Positions 32,201-43,967 of a stretch of DNA of 64,000 nucleotides are shown here, piece after piece. The number at the start of each line of letters is the position of its first letter. Position 1 is the stretch's first letter. Position numbers and translations under genes: made by a program. This DNA comes from Chaetomium olivaceum. Lineage: Eukaryota; Ascomycota; Sordariomycetes; Sordariales; Chaetomiaceae. The stretch is taken from NCBI GenBank assembly GCA_039881045.1, contig JAYWVB010000059.1, positions 1-64,000 of the forward strand. The letters are read 5' to 3'. Under the pieces are notes generated by a model. The model had not been told where the DNA came from and did no database searches. It saw only the letters and a list, made by a program, of their open reading frames with translations.

Positions 32201-34643
32201 CCCACGCAAGAAGTCCGGCCCTCTGAGCTCTCCACCGGAGATATCCATGCGCGGCTCCCCTGCAGCACACTGGGTCAGGGGAAAGTTAACCGCCAAGACC
32301 TTCCCAAACGGGGCGCACATTGATGAACGAATCCCGTGGAAGCCGCCGAAGCGACTGGCGAAACAGCCCTGTGCATGAGCACAGCACCCCAACAATCGCT
32401 TCCCGGGGTCCCATGTGATGACAGGATGCAAACGGGAAGAACTCGATGGCCTCTTCGGTGACGGTTCCGCCCAATGGCCGGTAATCACCACTCTTGGCTT
32501 GGCTTGGCCGAGCTGGCACGGCTGGGGACGCATCGGCAACAGGGAGCTTGGAGTTCACACCAAACGCCACGACGCCAGGGTCATTGCTTTCCACACACAA
32601 GCCCACAAGTCCACAAACCGCCTTTCCCCCAATACAACAACATGCATGGGTTGATGTGGAAGCGCAAGCGGCTGAACTCCGGCTTGTTTCGACCGCCAAT
32701 CTGCCCGGAACCTTCATGACGCTAATGAGAGGATGAGCCTTTTCTCGGGAGTGAGCATTCGCATGCTCTGGCTTGCTGGCATGCTAGCATGCTCGTTAGT
32801 TACCTGATTCAGACGCAATCTTCGAGGCCCAAGCGGCAGAAACCGGCGGTGGAGGTTCGCCTCTCCCAAGATGTCGAGGATGAACGGCGAGACGTTGTGC
32901 CACTTTCAACAAACCTGCCAAGCCGCCTCCTCCTTCCATCGAACGTCCGCCACAGGGAGGTGGGGAGTGAGCAATTCGATCAGGTCTTTCAGTCAACAGT
33001 GGGGGTTCACAAGAGGTGACCCAAGACAACCCCCCCTGGCAGGTACTTATTACATTGTAAACGCCAAGCAACAGGCATCGTTATTTGCATGCAAGTCCGA
33101 GAGAGCCCCGGGTGAGACTCGCGTATCACATCCCTGGTCACCAAGGGCCGTGAATGATGGACGAGGTTGGGACTCAGCTCGACGGCCCGGGTTGCAGCAG
33201 CACGCCTGCTGGTCTTCCTCCCAACTCCCAGCGGCAATCGGGCCTGGTGCAAAGGAGCAACTCGGGCATTGGAACCACCACTCCACACACGAGCATCCAC
33301 TGCTGAGCCTGGTAGCCCCCCTCCCCAAGCCCCCCCTGTGACAACCAATCCATGGATCCCGTCAGGCCCGGAACGCACGATCCATGAATGAGCAATCAGC
33401 TCGTCGCCCACACACCCAGAGCCTGCGAAACATTCCCACTCGTTGGTTTTTCTCAACGGGATGCAACAACAAAAAAGCTGCTCGGCGGTATTGCCCGCCT
33501 CGACTGACCCAGAGAGAGTCGTACGTCACCCTTGGCCCATGCCAAAACAGGCAGTCCATGGTCCACTCCCTCCACCGCTCGCGCCCCGTTCAACATGCTC
33601 ATCAAAGCACCCACTCATCCTCCACAAACGGGCGTGGCACAGAAAAAAGGAAGCTTGCCGAGAACGCCAGCGCAGTGCTGGACCCATGCCTCCTCCCGTT
33701 CCATCGTCGGGATGCATCAGGCCCCGAGGCTCGTCGTTCCATCGCTGCCACTTCATTTCACCGAGATGGCTGAGCTCACATTGCCGATCCGGTAATGCCT
33801 TGTGCCCCCCCTTCTGCCGCCTCCGTTCTCACAATCTCCCTGGGTTGCGCGTCTCTCTTGGTGGCTCTTCCAGTGTTCAGGAGAGCCTCGGCTGCTGCCC
33901 GACATGCGACGGGTCGTATCAGACCATGGACCGCGTCTGCCTTGACCGGTTTTCGCACGCATACACACCCACGCACCCACGCACCCACTCGTTCTCTTCC
34001 CTTGAGAGCAACCGGATGCGTATTTGAGGGCGCGACCTGTGTGGGCTTCCGCTTCTTCCAGGTGTGGCTATTTGCTATCTGCAGCGGCATGGGGTCGCCT
34101 GTTGTCTGAACTCCACAGGCTAAAAACTTTCCCGCCTGTGGAACTGAGGGGAGCACGGGAGGCACACAAAGGGAACCTCAGCAACCTCTGTCCAGCGCCT
34201 GCGTGTGGGCGCCGCTCCCCGAGGAACAGCCAATTTTTATGCAGGGTGAGTGCCGCGGACCAAGTGTCTAGGCTAGCACACCCACTAATTTCACCGCCTT
34301 TTCCCCAGCATAACAGAGACAGTTTGCAGTCATCGGCGGGTTACTTTCGGCGCTTGGCCGTGTTTTTTTGCCTTCTGGCCCGTCTTCACTCAGCTCTGGG
34401 AACCCCGCGGCGGGGATCGCTTCCGGGGCGGTTGATCACGAGAGCCGTCAGATTGCCCCCTTTTCCCTTTCGACGGTCCGTCCGGGCCCTTTCGCAGCGC
34501 ACATTCTCCCCCTGCCGTCTGCCCACCTGCCCGATTCCGATACCTTACCTTTCGGTCGTCGGCGATGCGGAAACCGGGACTTTCCACGTCATCACGAGGG
34601 CACTGACAGCCAAAGCCAGCCCAAAAACCAGACTTGCAGCACG
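29274..34643. other. 5.4-kb block without a recognisable gene
   Basis: Many overlapping frames up to about 200 codons occur on both strands, as expected at this GC content. None shows a domain, credible splice structure or codon pattern like the neighbours. A 14-base palindrome (GCATGCTAGCATGC) lies at 32779-32792. The block is upstream of the 395-residue gene and downstream of the sugar kinase. It could be an extended promoter, long non-coding transcripts, or decayed sequence. Confidence 0.45.
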
Positions 34644-36406
34644 CTAGGTTGCCAGTCCTGCAAAGCCCTCCGTTTGGACTTTCTTGGTGGCCAGTCCTAC
34701 ACCGAAGGCAAGCTTTGTCTCACGGCTCCAAGCGTCAGCATGCAGGCCATACAGCATTGCAGCGATGAACGTATCACCTGCGCCGATAGTGCTGAAACCA
34801 CACCACCCAACGGTTAGCACAGCAATTTGAGCCTCGGCGGCAGCTTTGGACGGACGAAATGCAAGGCGGCTGCAAGCCCCGCCGTCCGGCCCCAACTGCT
34901 CGCAGTCTGTTGTGCTTTGGTCTCACTTGCAGCAGTGCAGCAGCAGCTCACAGCAACGCTCTGCTCGTGCTCCACCAACCACAGGCGGAGATGGATGGCC
35001 ACTTACTCGACCACTGATATCTTCTCCCCAGGCGGAGCTGCAGGATGGTGGATGTATTCGCCACTCGAGGGCGCAAGAGCCCCGGCGCCCTGTTCTCCCC
35101 ACGTGCACAACATGATTGAGCTTTTGTAGGTTTCCACGACGTGTCAACAAGCTGCAGCACGCCCCAAGCGGCCAAGGGCACAACTTACGCCTTTGGCGAT
35201 GATGCCGCTCGGCTCTGAGACAAGCTTCCGGGGTTGTGTATCCTCGGCTCTGAAATGCTGGTTAGCTAGCCGACTCACGACCGGCTTCGCGGCGCGAAGT
35301 GCCACAAGACGTCAAACACCGCGCGGGGAACACGGGAAACCGACTCACCTCAGCCCAGCTTCTCGAGTAAAAGACGACGTCGGCCTCGGCGGCAAGCTCG
35401 ACCAGGCCCTCCCGGCCAGGCTTCTCAACCTCAACACTAATCGTGCTCCCCGACGTAACAAGGCGCAGATAGCGGATGCAACGGAGCGTTGTCTCTGGAA
35501 GTCGGCCCTTGTCTTGGGGGTCAGCAGCAATGCCACAGCACAGCACAACACAACACAACGCACGCCCTGTGTACTCCGAGGCCGAACAAGCAGAGGGAGG
35601 GAGTGAGGGAGGGCGGATCCATCGTGAGAGAGATTAGATCTTTTTTTCCCGCACCTACCTCGAAATGCCACCAGCACTCGTCCCCGTCGTATTCCGTCGT
35701 AAAAGTGTCGACAATCGCCTCAAACTCGCCCACCGTCATTTCCGGCAGCTCGCTGAAGTTCACAATCGTCCGACTCCCCGTCGCACCGCTGCGGATGATG
35801 TAGCTGCTCGCCGGCGCCTCGTAGCCCTCACGGTACAGGCAGCGACTGAAATCGATAGCGTGGCCGCTGCCGTCACCGTCACCGTCATCGTCGCTGAACG
35901 ACGCCAGGATCTTGCGCGTGGCGGCCGTCCCCGCGCCGGGCAGGCACGATATCATGTGTAGCTTGAGCGGGAGCTTCTGCTGCTGCTGTTGCTGCTGTTG
36001 CTGCTGCTGTTGCTTCTGCTGCGGTGGTGGCGGCGGCCCCGCGGCCACGAGCTGCGCGAGCACCTCGAGCGAGTTGGGACAGTTGCCCCCGCGTCGCACC
36101 TGCAGCGCGGTCGCGCGCAGCTTGGAGTCTTCCTCGGGGAAGTGGGGGACCCTATGCGTGATTGTGTGCGTGTGAGATTTGTGAGATGCATGTTTTGGTT
36201 ATCTGATTCTGTGCTTTTGTCTGTGCTGTGCTGTGCTGCTCATCACGCCGCCTCAACCCCTCCCCCCTCTTTGGACATGGTAGAGATTTTGCCCAGTTTA
36301 TCTGTGTGTAGGCAGGCAAGGCCACTCACGTTAGAATGGTGTCCAGGTAGCATGCGCCGACGAGGATGATGTGCTTCATCTTGCCGCTTGCCGTTTCCTG
36401 AGTCAT
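34644..36406 (-). CDS. pfkB-family carbohydrate kinase, ketohexokinase-like
   Basis: Six exons: 36406-36330, 36151-35659, 35507-35349, 35249-35189, 35120-35007 and 34791-34644, about 350 residues. It begins KHIILVGACYLDTIL, with RRGGNCPNSLEVLAQL as the sugar-binding Gly-Gly-Asn motif, YIIRSGATGSRTIVNF, and the pfkB signature TIGAGDTFIAAMLYGL carrying the catalytic Asp. This order matches ketohexokinase-like ribokinase-family enzymes that phosphorylate a sugar with ATP. The actual sugar is unknown. Residues about 75-95 contain a polyGln run (35971-36022). In exon 4 the frame moves by one base after TPEACLRAE. The exon is one base short for the next phase, so a single missing base near 35205-35212 explains it. 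It is divergent from NAD kinase. Confidence 0.83.
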
Positions 36407-37281
36407 GGGGACCGGTGACTGCTCCTCGGAATTAATATGGTACGTCTTTGTTGGGGGATTTGGTGAGTCCTCAGGCCTTTGCCGTAACAGCCTCTCTTAG
36501 ATGCGGTTGAGGAGATCAGACGGTTCGCTTGAAGAGAGAGTTAGTAGCCGACTCGGGGTCGTATGATCGTGGGCTTCGATAATCAGCTCTTTGCCGAAAT
36601 GGAGCATCCTTTATTTTATTTTTTTCCGTTCTAGCTATTATTTTTCTTTTCTTCCGCTTCATCTTATCTACCTCAGGCAGTGACCACGCAATTTCTATCA
36701 TCTTGATACCATCTGCCACCTCCCTTTGTCATTTATCTGACTCGAGTCTGTAAGATCAGCATAGTCAAGATGACTTTGCCCATGGAGGGTTGACCCGGCT
36801 GGAACAAAGAGGCGAGTCTTTTCTTCCCACCTTCTCCGCTTTTGCGCAAGAAGCTACCAGGAAGCAAGAACCTCTGTTGCAATCGAGTATAGAGAAGGCG
36901 GGGTAGATCTCGAGAGCTCACCGTATCGATTGGTAGCCACCCCGCTATGACGCAGTGTGCCGAAACCCCCAGGGTACCTGTCTTTCTCTGACGTCGTCAC
37001 CTCATGCTTCCGGCACCAACACGCCATGTTCATTACCTGGGGATATCGGACCAACCTACATTACCAAACAACTTCAACAGTAATGAGTCAGCCCACCATC
37101 TTGCGTGCGATCAGCAGGGCAACCACCAGTTACGAAGGGATTGGGTGAATTGGATGACAGCCTCTCAATTGCCGTAACCACACTTACTTTTACTGTACTG
37201 TACCATCAATTCAATACTTGCACTACTTATCGAATTCTATCTATCGAATACCATCAATTCAGTTGCCTGGCGAGACCGATA
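36407..37281. promoter_or_regulatory. Divergent promoter region, sugar kinase / NAD kinase
   Basis: About 875 bases between two divergent starts. The 100 bases before the NAD kinase ATG are C/T/A-rich and lack G, as expected for a leader. No specific binding site could be assigned. Confidence 0.5.
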
Positions 37282-39419
37282 ATGGACGACGAAAACAAAA
37301 GCCCCTCGAAACGAGTCTCGTTCGAGGAACCCGGCCAATCGTCCGGGAGTGACGAGGACCGGTATCCAGTCGAGGTAAGAAACAATCCTACCTCTGCTAC
37401 GACAGGGTATCTAATTTCTATACAGGTTGTCTTTGATGAATCCAACCCTTACCGGCGCAAAAGCTCCCTCGTTGCCAGCGATGCGGTCCCCCCTCACCTC
37501 CGCCGGGCACCACCACCGCTGCACCACAAGACGGAATGTCTCGTCCACCAGTTCCTAGCCAACCAGCAGAAGGCTAAGACCCATCTTCCAACACGCCACC
37601 GACACGATCACCACGATCACCACGGTCACCACGGTCACCATGACCACCATGACCGTCACGACCATCACGATATCAGCGACGGGGCCGGACCGAGTCGCCC
37701 TGTCGACCCCAAGAACGGCCATGCCAACGGCCAGACTGCCGAAAGGGATTTCGGCAACCACCTCACATCAGGGGAAAAACAACAAAAGCAGCAAGAAATG
37801 GCAGAGGAACAAGAAGAAGATATATGCGACGAAGAAGAACCCAACCGACCCTGCGCCACCATCCTCCGCGACTCACGCACCGCCAGCGAGGACCGAGAAC
37901 ACCACCACCCACCCACCCCCCCTCCGACGGAGACGACGCCAACACCGACAGCGCAGCGGGCAACACATCCGACGGCGGCCACAGCAGCAGCGGCGGGGTA
38001 GGCCAAGCCGACGAAAAAGAATGGCGGCGGTCGATGGTCGGCCCAGCCGACCCGCGGGCGCCGCCCCCACCCATACGCACACCGTCACAGCTCGACCGGC
38101 GGTCCGCCTCGCTCGACGCGCCCAACTCGCGCCTGCTCACCAAGAAGCAGCTCAGCGAGATGGCCTGGGGCGTGCGCGAGCTCAGCCGCCGCCTGGGCTC
38201 CATGCGCCTCAAGTTCCGCGTGCGCACCATTTTCTTGCTGACCAAGATCTATGATCCGGAGCTGATTGGGAAGACGCGGGAGTTGTGTCGGTGGTTGTTG
38301 GATAAGGAAAGGGATGTGAGGTATACGGTGTATGTGGATCGGGAGTTGAAGGAGAATAAGCGGTTTGATGTGGCCGGGTTGGTGGAGGAGGTCAGGCGGG
38401 ATTATGTCGAGTCTGGGGAGATTAGTGAGGAGGCGAGTTGGGATGTGGGGAAGAGGTTGCGGTTTTGGACGGAGGAGATGTGCAGGGTACGGCCGCATAC
38501 CTTTGACTTTGTGATTACCCTAGGCGGCGACGGGACGGTGCTGTACGCGAGCTGGCTGTTTCAGCGCATCGTGCCGCCGGTGTTGAGCTTTGCGCTCGGG
38601 AGTCTGGGCTTCCTGACCAAGTTTGATTTTGAGGACTACCAGAAGACCCTGACGAACGGGTTCAGCGAGGGGATCACGGTTAGTCTGAGGTTGCGGTTCG
38701 AGGCGACGGTCATGCGCAGCCGGAAAACGGGGTCAAAATTAAAAGAAGACGGGGAGCACGCGGAGAACGAGCTCGATGGGGACCATGACGGGCCACCGCG
38801 GGATCTGGTGGAGGAGCTGATTGGAGAGGAAAAGGATGATGAGCACACCCATCGACCGGATGGAACGTATGAGGTGCTCAACGAGGTGGTGGTCGACCGT
38901 GGGCCAAATCCAAGTGAGCCCGCCTGCCCCCTCTCCATTTGTTGTTTCCTTACACGTTGCTAACACAACCCAGCCATGTCCAACGTCGACATCTTCGGCG
39001 ACGATGAGCACTTCACCTCAGTCTCGGCCGACGGCATCTGCGTCAGCACACCCACGGGCTCCACCGCCTACAACCTCGCGGCAGGCGGCTCCCTCTGCCA
39101 CCCGGAAAACCCCGTCATGCTGGTGACGGCCATCTGCGCGCACACGCTCTCCTTCCGGCCCGTCATCCTCCCGGACACCATCGTGCTGCGCATCGGCGTG
39201 CCCTACGACGCGCGCGCCAGCTCGTGGGCGAGCTTCGACGGCCGCGAGCGCCTCGAGCTGACCCCGGGCGACTACGTCACCGTCAGCGCCAGCCGCTACC
39301 CCTTCGCCTGCGTCCAGCCCCACGGCCGCCGCAGCGAGGACTGGATCAACAGCATCAGCGCCAAGCTCGGCTGGAATACCCGCCAGCGGCAGAAGGCATA
39401 TAAGGAGTGGGAGAAGTAG
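37282..39419 (+). CDS. ATP-NAD kinase with His/Asp-rich N-terminal insertion
   Basis: Exons 37282-37374, 37426-38913 and 38974-39419, about 675 residues to the TAG. The enzyme phosphorylates NAD(H) to NADP(H). The catalytic part carries VITLGGDGTVLYASWLF (GGDG motif), SFALGSLGFLTKFDF, YEVLNEVVVDRG and VSTPTGSTAYNLAAGGSL, all standard. The long N-terminal region is regulatory or disordered. Residues about 88-114 are almost entirely His, Asp, Arg and Gly. The frame slips at a C7 run (37916-37922): PPTPP must be followed by SDGDDANTDSAAGN one base out, and the later intron phase also demands one more base. After the TAG at 39417 the same frame stays open for 71 more codons to 39635 with coding-like composition. 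The symbol is left blank because fungal NAD kinases have several names. Confidence 0.9.
37594..37671 (+). repeat. His/Asp codon-repeat tract in NAD kinase
   Basis: Degenerate repeats of CAC/CAT with GAT/GAC/GGT encode alternating His-His-Asp and His-His-Gly units. Codons vary (CAC and CAT, GAT and GAC), which suggests selection on the protein rather than fresh slippage. Confidence 0.8.
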
Positions 39420-40136
39420 GACTTTTCCAACGAGGAGGGGGGCGCTGTTGGGTCGTCGTCCTCGTCGCAGAGTAGCTCGACGGGGGTTGAGCCGTCGAGG
39501 ACGCCTTCGTCTGCGTCGGACCCAGAAGCGCGGCATGAGGATCTGGCGGCGGTGAGGGAGATGCTGCGGGTCGTTGGGTTGGATTTGGATCATGCGTCAC
39601 GCAGGGAACCGGCTGGTGGGCGTTGTGATTGTTAGACTATGCACACTTTTGGGTCGGTTGATTCTTGAACGCCATGCCGGCAGTCTTGCCCTGGCGGTCC
39701 TAAACATTGTACCTGTATCATAGCATAGACGCATGTAATACCATAGCGTCGCCCCTTGAGCACTTCGTCGGTAACTTTTTTTTGGTACCTCGAGGGACGG
39801 GCTGGTCTTACTCTCGCCCCGCCGTCATTGAGCTTCTGCCGCCGGCACTTTGAGAAAGCTCGAGTCCTAAAGAAATTCCTTCCAGTTTTCCACCGCTGGC
39901 ACCTGTCTCGAAAACGTTCATATGCTCATGACCCTCCCAAATTTGTGATTTTTCTGTATTTTCCTCTTGCTCCTCTCGACGCCCTAAACTCCATATACCC
40001 CAAGCATAAGACCAACCCAAAGCCAGTTCACACTGACCAAACCAAAGCAAAACATATCTAAAACAGCAAACCCAATCAAAGCAAACCACCCACCCACCAC
40101 CAGCCCACCAGCCCTCCAAGTATCACTCCTCACCCC
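39420..40136. other. Convergent 3' region; first 216 bases open in frame with NAD kinase
   Basis: 39420-39635 continues the NAD kinase frame past its TAG. The remainder (about 500 bases) separates two convergent stops and looks like 3' UTR sequence. Confidence 0.5.
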
Positions 40137-41320
40137 TCACTCCTCATCCTCGTCCTCCTCATCATCCACCTCCTCCCCCTCATCATCAAACGACTCCACA
40201 ACAGTCATGGTAACGCCCGCGTCACCGTCGACATTCAAGTTGACCTCGTCAAAGGCGCTGACGTCGCGCTTGGAGAGGACGACGGGAGGGGCGGCCTGGG
40301 CTGAGGCACCTTGAGCGGCGGCGGCAGCAGCGGCAGCTGCGAGGGTGTTTTCGTCGGTGCGGGAGTTGAGGGCTGGTTTAAGAGGGTGGGGTGTTAGTGT
40401 TTTATGACTTGGGGGTGGAGGGAGGGAAAAAGAAAGGGATGGTGGGAGGAGGGAAAGGACTCACATGCGGGGATGCCGCGGCGGATGTACATGGTGGTTA
40501 CTTTGGCGCGGCGCCTTGGAGCGGTGGCCTCGTCCGTGTCGCGTCTTTCAACGGCACCGGCTGCTGTATTTGAAGTTAGCGTTGGTTGGGTTATGTAGTG
40601 GTGGGGTTTGCTGAGCAGCGGGCGGTGCTATTCATGTTGGTGGGCTACTGGGTAGCCGACGACATACCAGGGTGCTCGACGATGATGCCAACACCAGAGC
40701 CCTCGGCACCGGTGCCCAGCTCAACCTTGGGGCCCTTGGTCAAGGCGGCTTCGGCGTAGGTAAGAGCCCGGTCAAACCCGGCAAGGTCTCTTTTGCCGAC
40801 TTTCCGGCCCTCAGTACCAACACGGGGCGCAATGGCCTTGCCCAGCCCTTGGAGACCAGCTATTTGTTGGGCCTATGAACGGGGATTAGTCGGGGACGCT
40901 TGCACTTGGAACGGCCGGACCTGACTGACCTGCTCGGTGAGGACCGGGTCCGTTGACGCCTGCTCGACGGTGTTTGGCACCGGTACGGGGGCCGGGAGGG
41001 TGGAGGCAGAAGCGGCGGCTACCGCTGCGTTGCTGGCACCACCAGCTGTTTCGCCAGCTCCACCGGCTGCATTGGCTGCGCCTGCGGCTGCGTTAACCGC
41101 AGCGCCTTCGAGCGCAGTGATCAAATTCGACACGTCCTGCCTACCTCCAAAGCTAATTTCACCATCACCTGTTGGCTTGTCAGATCGTAACGTCCTTGGA
41201 AAACAAGGCCAGGTGAGAGAACATACCAACAACTAGGGCTGGCGAGTAAGCCCCGAGGTTGATATTCAACGGCAACGCCGCGGCCAAGCCGGCAAAAGCA
41301 ACAATAGCGTACCTGACCAT
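40137..41320 (-). CDS. Secreted Ala-rich protein with Kex2-type dibasic sites
   Basis: Five exons: 41320-41227, 41168-40930, 40872-40668, 40563-40465 and 40372-40137. All phases agree, giving 290 residues. The start MVRYAIVAFAGLAAALP is a clear signal peptide, followed by LNINLGAYSPALVVGDGEI. The body is rich in Ala, Gly and Val without transmembrane segments. Dibasic sites occur as GKRDLAGFD, ERRDTDEA and SKRDVSAFD; two have nearly the same peptide after KR (D-L/V-x-F-D). The C-terminus is strongly acidic. This fits a secreted precursor cleaved by Kex2. I recall similar hypothetical secreted proteins in Sordariomycetes, but no function is known to me. Confidence 0.8.
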
Positions 41321-43967
41321 CCTGAGAGAGGTAGTCAACGTTATGGAGACGGATTAAAGAATATAATAAAGCGACCAGCGACTCGACCAGCGGTTGAAGC
41401 GAAATTGAAGAAACAAGACGGAAACGGAGCCGCAAAATAGGCGATGATTAACAAGCACAGCTCATGAGTGAGGAGAAAGGGAACGGAAAACGACAAGTAC
41501 CACAGACATGTCTATATAGACTACCAGACGGCGTTGCACACCTAGGCAAGGAGAGGTTAAAGTTCCCTTCTTGGTAAGACCCAACGCTGGTTGCTTCACG
41601 GGAGCTCGGGAGAGGCTTGGCAGGAGAAGAGAAAAGGAGGACTCGAGCGGTTGAAACGGACGTGACACTTGTCGGGACAGTCCATCGATAAACGACGGCA
41701 ACAGTAACCAAGCGTATCTGTACTGGGGATCACAGATGCCGGCGGCGTGGTCTTGGCATGGTGATGTGTGCATGGGGTTGGTGTAAGTGAACATAGCTTG
41801 GGAGAGGCAAGTTCAGGCGAGTGCATCGGAAATGTAACCCCAAAACAAGGGCTACCACGCGTAGACATGCCCTGGCCTAGTTGAATGCCGATTCAACGTG
41901 GGCGGTCATGGCTCAATCGCACATGAGACTCTGCCAAGCCCTTCGATGTTCCAGGTGGCCAAGCCATGCCGAGAACAGCCTTGTGCTTCCCGCTTCTGGG
42001 CAGCGCTCGGGCACGAGCTTGATCTCGAGATCTCCTGGTTTAAGCTTTCTTGGCCAACGAGAATCACGGGTGGGCTGAACATGGTCGCGAGGTTGCAAGG
42101 GCATGAAGCATGGTCGCGAGGTTGCAAGGGCATGAAGCATGGTCGCGTTGCCCCCCACTAGAAGAAGGGACTGCGGAGTGCATCCCCACGGGCTTCGTCT
42201 CAGAACCAGCCGCAGATCTTGAGGTCCAGTGCCAGTTCGTGTCTCGAGCATGGCGAAACGAAGTTGATAACGCATTGCCGCGATCGGGACCGTCGCCGGC
42301 AGCGCTACGTCGGGCAAGGAGGCGAAGGGCGCTCTGAGAACTTTCGGGTTGACCGATGGCTCAACTTTGACTGAGAAGTTGATCTTGCCGTGGTTTTGTT
42401 GTTTGGTCAACTCCGTTGGCCATACATACTGGTCGACGGAACGGCCCTGTGACCTCTATCAGCATCCTCGCTCTGAGGCGTCTTTACTACTACTTCGAGT
42501 TGTGGCCCCTGAGCTCAGAGGTTTGTACGAGCTGGGTAACAGGAACCCATATTCTCGCCCAAACCGGAACGATTCATGCATCAAGCATGGACTTGAATAA
42601 CTTTGAAAGAGCTGGAGCGGGACTAAACCCGGCAAACCGATGTTCTAGCCCTTCCCGATTTAGCACACGGCCGCAGGGCAAGGCGTTCCTCGACGAGGGG
42701 CCTACTAGCGCGACGTCTCACCATCCGAGTGAGGTGGTTGTCCATTTACAAGAATATCGCCGACCGGTTCCCAGGGTTCCGGCTTTGGGCGAAAGTGTGC
42801 TTGGGTCTCTTGCCCGTGAGCCTGACCACTTCCTCTTATATCGGGTTCTCAGTGGGGTCGGGCGGGTTGTTGCCCATCATGACCCAAGGCATGCCGCACT
42901 ACTTGGGCTGTGTATATCATGGTTGATGACGTGTAGCGCTCCATTTCAGCCCTCAACCACCCTTATGAGGTTCACCGCGTAGTCGGCAGTCCTAGCCGGA
43001 TCCTAGGTCGCGTGCCGCCGTGCCTTCGCGAGCACTTGCCATCTCATGCCGGATCAACGTGTACCGGGATCCTATTTTTGGGTATCGACAATTTGATCGG
43101 CCCCTTAAGAGCAAGGCATGGTAAGAGCATTATCGGGTTTGGCGATCCGAGACCAGGATTTTCTCAACGGTTCGCTGCCACTTTGGAATCTCAAACGGAA
43201 TCGTCAGCGCGGATTTATCGCTGCCCTTCGGCCTCTGGCTCTCTAGACGAGCCCATCTGTACCCTGGATATTGGATCATCAGACGACGATTGGATTGCCC
43301 TGCGACGAGGGCACTTAAAATGCTGGCTTGGAGCTTCACTAGGTTAATAGGTTGCTGAGAGAAATACTTGGTCGCTGGGCAGTACCGAACTGGAGAACAC
43401 GTTGCCAATTTTAGTGAGAAAAGAAAATCGGGAAAATAAAAAGAAGAGGGAAGCAAAAGAAGGCACGGCATGACCGCTGGTAACACCGCTGAGCCAGGTG
43501 AATTAGCGCATTCTAGCCCAAGGTTTGACAGTTCTGTCTTGGATCTCGCTGCTGCTAATGGGAAGGTGGTGGGACGCTCGTGGACAAGATGTCCAATTCA
43601 TTGACGCAGTTTAGCCGCATGCAATCAAGCGGTAGCTATGGCCCAAAATGGGAGGAAAGAGACCGAATCGGTGAGGTTTAATAAGTTAATAAGCTGCTTG
43701 TGAGAGGAGGTAGTTACATGTATGTCGCAGGTTCCAGTGTCACCGAGCTTTGCGCGAGAGCACGTGAACCGGGAAGCTTGGTGGCTCTTTTGAGGAGCAC
43801 AAGACGGAAAGCGATCCGTGCATACCCTGCCCGCTGCCGAGATTTTGGCACGCCAAATTTTACTGATTTTCCGCTTGGATGCTCCGAGTCTTCAACAGCT
43901 CGTCGACTGTTGATTCCATATCTCTGCTCCCTCCACTCTTTCGGTGTTTTTGCGAGCGATTCTCAAA
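41321..43967. other. 2.6-kb divergent intergenic region
   Basis: It lies between the secreted protein and EF-Tu starts. Apart from a 29-base tandem duplication near 42.1 kb, I recognise no element. Frames at 42.4-43.0 kb and 43.0-43.35 kb have no known domain and no splice logic. Confidence 0.4.
42081..42147. repeat. 29-bp tandem repeat, 2.3 copies
   Basis: The unit starting ATGGTCGCGAGGTTGCAAGG and ending GCATGAAGC is present twice without mismatch (42081-42109 and 42110-42138), then its first nine bases follow again. No gene overlaps it. Confidence 0.9.

Noticed and set aside
42416..43347. A gene in the 42.4-43.3 kb frames
   Set aside because: No domain, no credible start context, no splice logic, and composition unlike neighbouring genes.
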